Positions 8,649 to 12,960 of a stretch of 12,960 nucleotides of DNA are shown here, piece after piece. The position numbers were made by a program, and so were the translations under genes. This stretch comes from Lunasporangiospora selenospora (taxonomy: Eukaryota > Mortierellomycota > Mortierellomycetes > Mortierellales > Mortierellaceae). Below the pieces are notes generated by a model that did no database searches, was not told the DNA's origin, and was given only the letters and a program-made list of their open reading frames with translations. Position 1 is the stretch's first letter; every line of letters begins with the position of its first letter. The stretch is from NCBI GenBank assembly GCA_015680635.1, contig JAABOA010000614.1, forward strand, positions 1 through 12,960, written 5' to 3'.

Positions 8649-8988
8649 AAAGAGTCGCAGTTGTCTGGGAGGCGAAGCTGATCCTTGGGAGCACTCAAGA
8701 CGACTCATGTTTTCCGCAAATCGCTCAGCAGTGGAAGGTGGCAAACCAAGCACAAGAGAGAAGGGGAGAAAGGGAGAGAAGGGAGCGGTGGAGTGTGGGG
8801 ACGCGGCGCAGCACGGGGGTGACTCTTTTATTTACTCGCACTTTGCACGAGGAGGACGAAGGGCTGCGTCTTTACCTTCCCGCACTTCTCCATCTCCCTA
8901 GCCAACACCGCTTCCTTCTCTTCCCCTCTCTCCCTTCTCTTCCCTGCCTTCCCTGCCTTCCCTTTTCCCCACTGTGGACGTTGTAGAG
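8649..8988 (+). promoter_or_regulatory. Promoter/leader of the F-box gene: purine block then pyrimidine block
   Basis: A purine-rich block (about 8750-8800, GAGAAGG-type) is followed about 80 bp later by a pyrimidine-rich block (about 8877-8968). The latter includes a nine-base CTTCCCTGC-like tandem near 8940-8962. Parts of the two blocks are complementary: AGAGAAGGGA in the first pairs with TCCCTTCTCT in the second. The CT-rich block directly before the start codon resembles that of the preceding gene. No clear TATA box was seen. Confidence 0.45.
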
Positions 8989-11550
8989 ATGACCCACACA
9001 ATGGACGCGCCAACAGCTCTCTTCATTAATGAGATCTGCCATAGAATTGGCCTATTCCTTGACCTTCAGAGTGCCGCCGCCTGCTCGACTGTCTGCAAAA
9101 CATGGCACACCTATTTCGACCCTTTTGTCTGGCATGAACTCGATTTCCAGGGTTCTGGCAAGGCCAGGGGTCTATTCCGAGATAAAAAGATGGAGACAGA
9201 GCTCCTCGCTCGAAAGACACGCCATACCCAGTCCATTCTCTATGGAACTTTTCTTCACCGAGACCAGTTCAATCTTGGACCGGACTGCAACCGACTGCAC
9301 ACGGTGTACATCTCTGGAAACACTGAAGGTTGGGGGCCCGACAAACGCGTACCGCCAAAGGTTGCCGCTGCTACCACAGATCCTAGTCATACCGAGGATG
9401 ACGCCGCTGCCGCAACTCCTAGTAATACCGAGAATGATGTCGCCACTACAACCCCCAGCAATGCCGACAACATCGCTAATCCTGCCAGCACTCAAGTAGT
9501 ACTTGCACCGGTATATTCTGAACGAAGAGAGTGCATCGAGTCATGCAAGAAACTACTCCGAAAGAACAGAGGCACACTAAGAACCCTCTGTTTATCTAAG
9601 ATGGACAGACTCATCAATAACCAAGAGATTCGTAATGGCTCCTCGCCCTGGAATCCACTCGTGACATGTCTTCTTCACACAAATTTGACGACTCTTGAGC
9701 TCAAATCTATCGCTCTGCGAGGTAAACATGTGGCAGCCTTTTGGGCACTCTGCCAACGACTTGAGACCTTGGAGCTCGAGTATGTCACCTTGGACCTACT
9801 GCGATTACCTGCGTATGATGGACGAAAGGCTCTTGCAAGATCCGTGGCAGCCAGTCAACTAGATCATAAACTATCTGCTGCCGGCAGTGGCGGGGCACTA
9901 TCCAAACGTAATGCGAATCAGAATGCGACTAACGGAGCGACTGGACAGGATGATAGCAATAGCACAGAGTCATACCAAAATGGTGACGAACAAGATGAGG
10001 AGGTGGAGGAAAATGATGGCCACGTGTCTTGCAGGTTTCCTCGCTTGAAAAAACTCACCCTCAGTAGGATGGGCGACTCGGATGCCCACATCTTGAATTT
10101 GATTGTCTCGGACTGTCCCCGTCTACAAAACCTCAAGTGGAATCTTCTGGGAGATGAATGCTTTTTCCGAGACAAGTTTCTGTTGTTCCTGGGCTATCAA
10201 CGATTACTTTCTCGATTTAATACCAACTTTATCACGTTTGTCCCAAAATCATTTGTTCGCAACATACTACCCTCAACACCAAATTTAATCGCAAGACAAC
10301 CAAAGCTCGGAAAGACAACATGGCCATTCCTTGAATCCGTTGAAATTAATGAACCAGGATCAGCGCGCTTGTCTTCTGAGGAAATCGTCTATCTCCTTGA
10401 CGCGACAACAGTGAATAATAACACCAGAGGCAATGATCCAGCCTTATTATCCCCACCTCTTTCTCCAACATCTCGTCCATCCACCCCTACGCATCCTCCC
10501 CCTTCGCCCCCTGTCACGTTCAAGTCTATCCGCACAAGACCTGTTGTGTGCAGCCCCGCTCTTATCGAGTCCTTTTTACGTCACTCGCAGACACTAGTCC
10601 ACGTCCATTTCATGCCCAAGTATACCGACTACAATGACTGGAGCAAACTGAGTCCTTTGATCCAGGAGCTCCTCTCCAGCTGTGTCAATCTCGAGTATAT
10701 CCAAGCCAGCACACTCTATGTGAAGGATATTATCGCAGGTCTTCAAAAGAACCAGGAATGGGTGTGTTTAAAACTCAAGGAATTCCGAGTATACATCGCC
10801 CGTGAAGAGGAAAATGGAGTAAGCTACCTGAAACCTATCAAGAAAGCGGAAGCCAATGACTTGCAGCGGGTCTTTCAAGCCATCTCGAGATTAGAGCGGG
10901 TCGAAGTCATCGAGATGGACCGCATTGGAGTGAGTCTCAAATACACGATTGGTTACCCCGTGATTTCGATCCCTTTCCAGCTTCGGTATGGATTAGCTCA
11001 GCTCAAGACATTGACCAAAGTACGGGAACTCCGACTCTACTCTGTTCAGTTCTTGAGTGCCAAGGATGTTCGATGGATGCTGGACAACTGGAGGAATCTA
11101 GAGTCGGTTTACTTTTTTGACGCGTCGCATCGGACCAAATTCCCCAAGAAGTGGCCACCCATGCCAGTTGGAAAACCTATTGCAGGAATGGGGTATTGCC
11201 ATATAAAAAAAGGATATAGTGTAGCGCTAAAGGTATGGGATTGCTATATTTACTCGATGTTCCTTCAGCACGGAATTGAGATCAATCGACCAAAGTATCC
11301 AGATGCGTACTTGGAAGAATACAAGGAGTCTCTTCATTTGCTGGAGGATTATGAGAGTGAAGACGAAATCTGTGGTGACACCAAGGATGATGCAAAGCCA
11401 TGGTGGGCATTGGATGAAGACGATGAACCTGTAGCCCAAACTCCTCAAATGAACACAGACACTACAGTTACTGAGGTGCAGGAGACACAGGTTGCAGAAG
11501 TGTTGGAAACACCAGTTACGAATGCCTTAGCTTGCATCGCTGTTGCTTGA
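8989..11550 (+). CDS. F-box protein with leucine-rich-repeat-like region
   Basis: A single uninterrupted frame of 853 codons runs from the ATG at 8989; an ATG four codons later (9001) has a good context and could be the true start. Residues about 11-50 form an F-box: LFINEICHRIGLFL, then SAAACSTVCKTWHTYFDPFVWHEL, with the hallmark Val-Cys-Lys-Trp and final Val-Trp. F-boxes bind Skp1 in SCF ubiquitin ligases, so the rest probably recruits a substrate. Leu-rich segments resembling degenerate LRRs occur near 227-275, 350-385, 538-575 and 675-710. Insertions of low complexity break them up: three imperfect 12-residue repeats (130-165), an acidic stretch (332-345), a Pro/Ser/Thr-rich stretch (488-508) and an acidic tail (787-814). 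Expanded, fast-evolving F-box families of this style are frequent in Mortierella-like fungi. The substrate cannot be told from sequence. No intron is needed. Confidence 0.82.
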   Translation: MTHTMDAPTALFINEICHRIGLFLDLQSAAACSTVCKTWHTYFDPFVWHELDFQGSGKARGLFRDKKMETELLARKTRHTQSILYGTFLHRDQFNLGPDCNRLHTVYISGNTEGWGPDKRVPPKVAAATTDPSHTEDDAAAATPSNTENDVATTTPSNADNIANPASTQVVLAPVYSERRECIESCKKLLRKNRGTLRTLCLSKMDRLINNQEIRNGSSPWNPLVTCLLHTNLTTLELKSIALRGKHVAAFWALCQRLETLELEYVTLDLLRLPAYDGRKALARSVAASQLDHKLSAAGSGGALSKRNANQNATNGATGQDDSNSTESYQNGDEQDEEVEENDGHVSCRFPRLKKLTLSRMGDSDAHILNLIVSDCPRLQNLKWNLLGDECFFRDKFLLFLGYQRLLSRFNTNFITFVPKSFVRNILPSTPNLIARQPKLGKTTWPFLESVEINEPGSARLSSEEIVYLLDATTVNNNTRGNDPALLSPPLSPTSRPSTPTHPPPSPPVTFKSIRTRPVVCSPALIESFLRHSQTLVHVHFMPKYTDYNDWSKLSPLIQELLSSCVNLEYIQASTLYVKDIIAGLQKNQEWVCLKLKEFRVYIAREEENGVSYLKPIKKAEANDLQRVFQAISRLERVEVIEMDRIGVSLKYTIGYPVISIPFQLRYGLAQLKTLTKVRELRLYSVQFLSAKDVRWMLDNWRNLESVYFFDASHRTKFPKKWPPMPVGKPIAGMGYCHIKKGYSVALKVWDCYIYSMFLQHGIEINRPKYPDAYLEEYKESLHLLEDYESEDEICGDTKDDAKPWWALDEDDEPVAQTPQMNTDTTVTEVQETQVAEVLETPVTNALACIAVA
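9376..9483 (+). repeat. Three imperfect 36-bp (12-codon) tandem repeats in the F-box gene
   Basis: Units at 9376-9411, 9412-9447 and 9448-9483 encode TDPSHTEDDAAA, ATPSNTENDVAT and TTPSNADNIANP. The period is a multiple of three, so copy-number change would keep the frame. They form an Ala/Thr/Asp-rich linker after the F-box region. Confidence 0.7.
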
Positions 11551-11568
11551 GAGTATCCCATTATCATG

Positions 11569-11574
11569 AATAAA
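11569..11574 (+). terminator. Poly(A) signal AATAAA for the F-box gene
   Basis: AATAAA occurs 19 bp after the TGA stop, within an A-rich stretch (about 11568-11598) of repeated ATAAAA words. This is a good fungal 3'-end context. Confidence 0.6.
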
Positions 11575-11599
11575 AAAATAAAAATAAAAAGATAAAAAG

Positions 11600-12016
11600 C
11601 GAAAGGTTCTGTTATAGCATGAAGAATGATAGGTAGAGATGGCGAGGAAAGAAAGTCGGTGAGAATGTTGCATCGTTTATTAGGCGGATCAGGACAGGTA
11701 TTAATAATCGCCCGAGTCTCGTGCCACTTTGAAATATATCCCCCCCCCCCAGGCAGGCTCCTTTGTTACTTTGACCACTCTGCATTTGCGGAGGAAATGA
11801 TTAGCTATTGTTTATTCAGCAAGCTTAAGTTCTAGCCAATGGCTGTACAATTGCAAAAGATCGAGTGGTAAGAAAAATAAAAGAAGGGGGCTCTCCTCAG
11901 GGGTGAAGATTCATGCGCATGAGAGGGGGTAAAAGTGGAGGACCGAGTGCAAAAGAGAAGGCCCAAAAGAAAGAGGTAGAGGATCAAAGATGTAAGACCA
12001 GAGAGTGAATGGGTGT
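11600..12016. other. Intergenic, no supported gene
   Basis: The longest frame is under 70 codons and shows no recognisable motif. Notable marks are 11 C at 11740-11750, a purine-rich plus strand from about 11870 to 12010, and a perfect 12-bp palindrome TCATGCGCATGA at 11911-11922. A stretch near 11980-12016 (GAGAGTGAATGGGTGTCCTT) loosely resembles the 131-bp repeat that follows and may be a decayed partial copy. Confidence 0.45.
11740..11750. repeat. Homopolymer run of 11 C
   Basis: Eleven consecutive cytosines are followed by AGGCAGG. The run has the same length and the same following AG as the run at 617-627, although the wider flanks differ. Confidence 0.85.
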
Positions 12017-12410
12017 CCTTACTCCCTATTGATCATTAACAACGAGATATTGAGAGTGAAAGTTGGAGATATACAGAGTGAATGTTGTGAGTGATCATTC
12101 TCAAAAATGGATAGGACACAATGCGGACAGGACATGAAAAAGGAGTGTTCTTACAAGCTTTTGATCATGAACAACGAGATAGTGTAGTTGTAAGGTAGAG
12201 AAGTACAGAGCGGGTGTTGTGAGTAGTCGATCGCAATGAGACATGAACCAGTGCATGCTAGATCTGAATAAGATAATGATGTTACTCGCTTTTGAGCATG
12301 AACAACGAGATAGTTTAGTTGTAAGGTGGAGAAGTATAGAGTAATCGTTGTGAGTAATCATTTGCAATAATGGATGGGACACTTACACGCTAGATCTAAG
12401 CGATTGAATG
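12017..12410 (+). repeat. Tandem array, three diverged ~131-bp units (direct orientation)
   Basis: The block AACAACGAGAT recurs at 12038-12048, 12170-12180 and 12301-12311, giving spacings of 132 and 131 bp. Similarity extends across each unit. A TTAC element lies upstream. A (T/G)GTAAGGT(A/G)GAGAAGTA segment follows the anchor in copies 2 and 3, with a diverged version in copy 1. All copies then have a TTGTGAGT(A/G)(A/G)TC block, and copies 2 and 3 share GCTAGATCT. Divergence between units is considerable, so this is an old array. No convincing coding potential: stops occur in all frames and unit lengths are not all multiples of three. Unit boundaries are arbitrary. Confidence 0.82.
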
Positions 12411-12489
12411 TTGTATAGTCTTCTCTTTTCCTTCAGTAATATTTGAAACGCAAGACTGGCCGGGTTATTAAGATATTGGTCGTACTATC

Positions 12490-12830
12490 ACTCATGCCTT
12501 ATTGCGGTCGATTGCGCACAATATCCACTTGTATTATTGTAACATCCGTGTTGGCTCTCTCGTTGTTCACAATCAATAGAAAGTAAGAACATCTTATCAT
12601 TCAGATCAAGCACGCGTTGTCTCCCATCTATCACTGCGAATGATTACTCGCGGTATTCACTCTGTACCTCTCCACCTTACAACTATACTATCTCATAATC
12701 CTTGACAAATAGTTGCTAAGAACATCCCCTTAGTCGGATCTTGCATGCATTGACTCCCACACACTATTCACTCTATATTTTTCCGCCTTTTGCCTTTACC
12801 TCCTCCTTGTTCGTGGTCAGTCGCGATTAG
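12490..12830 (-). repeat. Inverted copies of the ~131-bp unit
   Basis: Reading the minus strand, the same unit appears again. GTGAACAACGAG is at 12570-12559, and a unit containing ATAGTTGTAAGGTGGAGAGG and CGAGTAATCATTCGCA runs from about 12695 to 12600. A further, more decayed copy with an anchor near 12814-12802 (GAACAAGGAG) carries ATATAGAGTGAATAGTGTG. The copy nearest the centre (about 12570-12490) matches the ATTGTGxGxAxTCGAxCGCAAT block of direct copy 2. Anchor spacing is about 131 bp, then about 112 bp, suggesting a deletion. With the direct copies this makes an imperfect inverted repeat centred near 12410-12490. Confidence 0.75.
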
Positions 12831-12960
12831 GATCATTATCTCCGGTTCGATCGGCGCTGTTCAAGTGTGTCCATTCGGCGTGTCTGTCCAGGATTGAGAA
12901 ACATGGTTGTTTTCTCACTCGGCTCGCGAGAACAAATATCCAGCATCTTTTGTTAATTTT
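12831..12960. other. Window end, nothing recognised
   Basis: GGTTCGATC at 12843-12851 resembles a pol III B box, but no tRNA can be folded around it. The ~131-bp repeat is no longer detectable by eye. A gene starting beyond the edge could use this as upstream DNA. Confidence 0.35.

Noticed and set aside
12101-12382. 93-codon minus-strand frame in the repeat array
   Set aside because: It lies in the tandem units, whose 131/132-bp period shifts frame between copies; no conserved protein unit is repeated.
12833-12860. B-box-like GGTTCGATC, possible tRNA or pol III element
   Set aside because: Flanking bases do not make a T-stem and no anticodon or acceptor stem could be found.
1-12960. CRISPR arrays, prokaryotic operons or phage-type defence genes
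   Set aside because: The window is intron-containing eukaryotic DNA; the repeats near the right end are about 131 bp, diverged and lack spacer structure.

Overview
The window looks like nuclear DNA of a fungus. Genes carry short spliceosomal introns (GT..AG, about 90-260 bp) and use the standard code. AATAAA signals follow several stops, upstream regions are pyrimidine-rich, and two genes encode mitochondrial proteins with N-terminal presequences. The style of the F-box protein, the SNG1/DUF3533-type membrane protein with long low-complexity tails, and C-homopolymers between genes suggest an early-diverging lineage such as Mortierellomycota. That placement is inference, not shown by any single marker.

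Layout, left to right. (1) Minus strand, 1-296: the 5' part of a small secreted cysteine-rich protein that runs off the left edge, with a TATA box at 442-449. (2) About 1 kb with no recognisable gene. (3) Minus strand, 1272-2195: a complete three-exon frataxin gene. (4) A 265-bp divergent promoter. (5) Plus strand, 2461-3742: a five-exon gene for mitochondrial ribosomal protein bL9 (bL9m), including a 21-nt microexon. (6) About 1.25 kb of non-coding DNA ending in a long pyrimidine-rich leader. (7) Plus strand, 4995-8639: a two-exon, 1172-residue SNG1/DUF3533 membrane protein. (8) Plus strand, 8989-11550: an F-box protein of 853 residues. (9) From about 12017 to 12830: a diverged array of ~131-bp repeats, three in one orientation then about three in the other, forming a large imperfect inverted repeat.

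The one clear functional grouping is the head-to-head frataxin/bL9m pair. Both products act in the mitochondrial matrix (iron-sulfur cluster assembly and translation), and the shared intergenic segment holds a CCAAT box, so co-regulation is plausible. The other genes show no obvious pathway link. I did not find a clearly new multi-gene system. The most unusual items are the inverted repeat array, the in-frame skippable microexon in bL9m, and the truncated secreted cysteine-rich protein.
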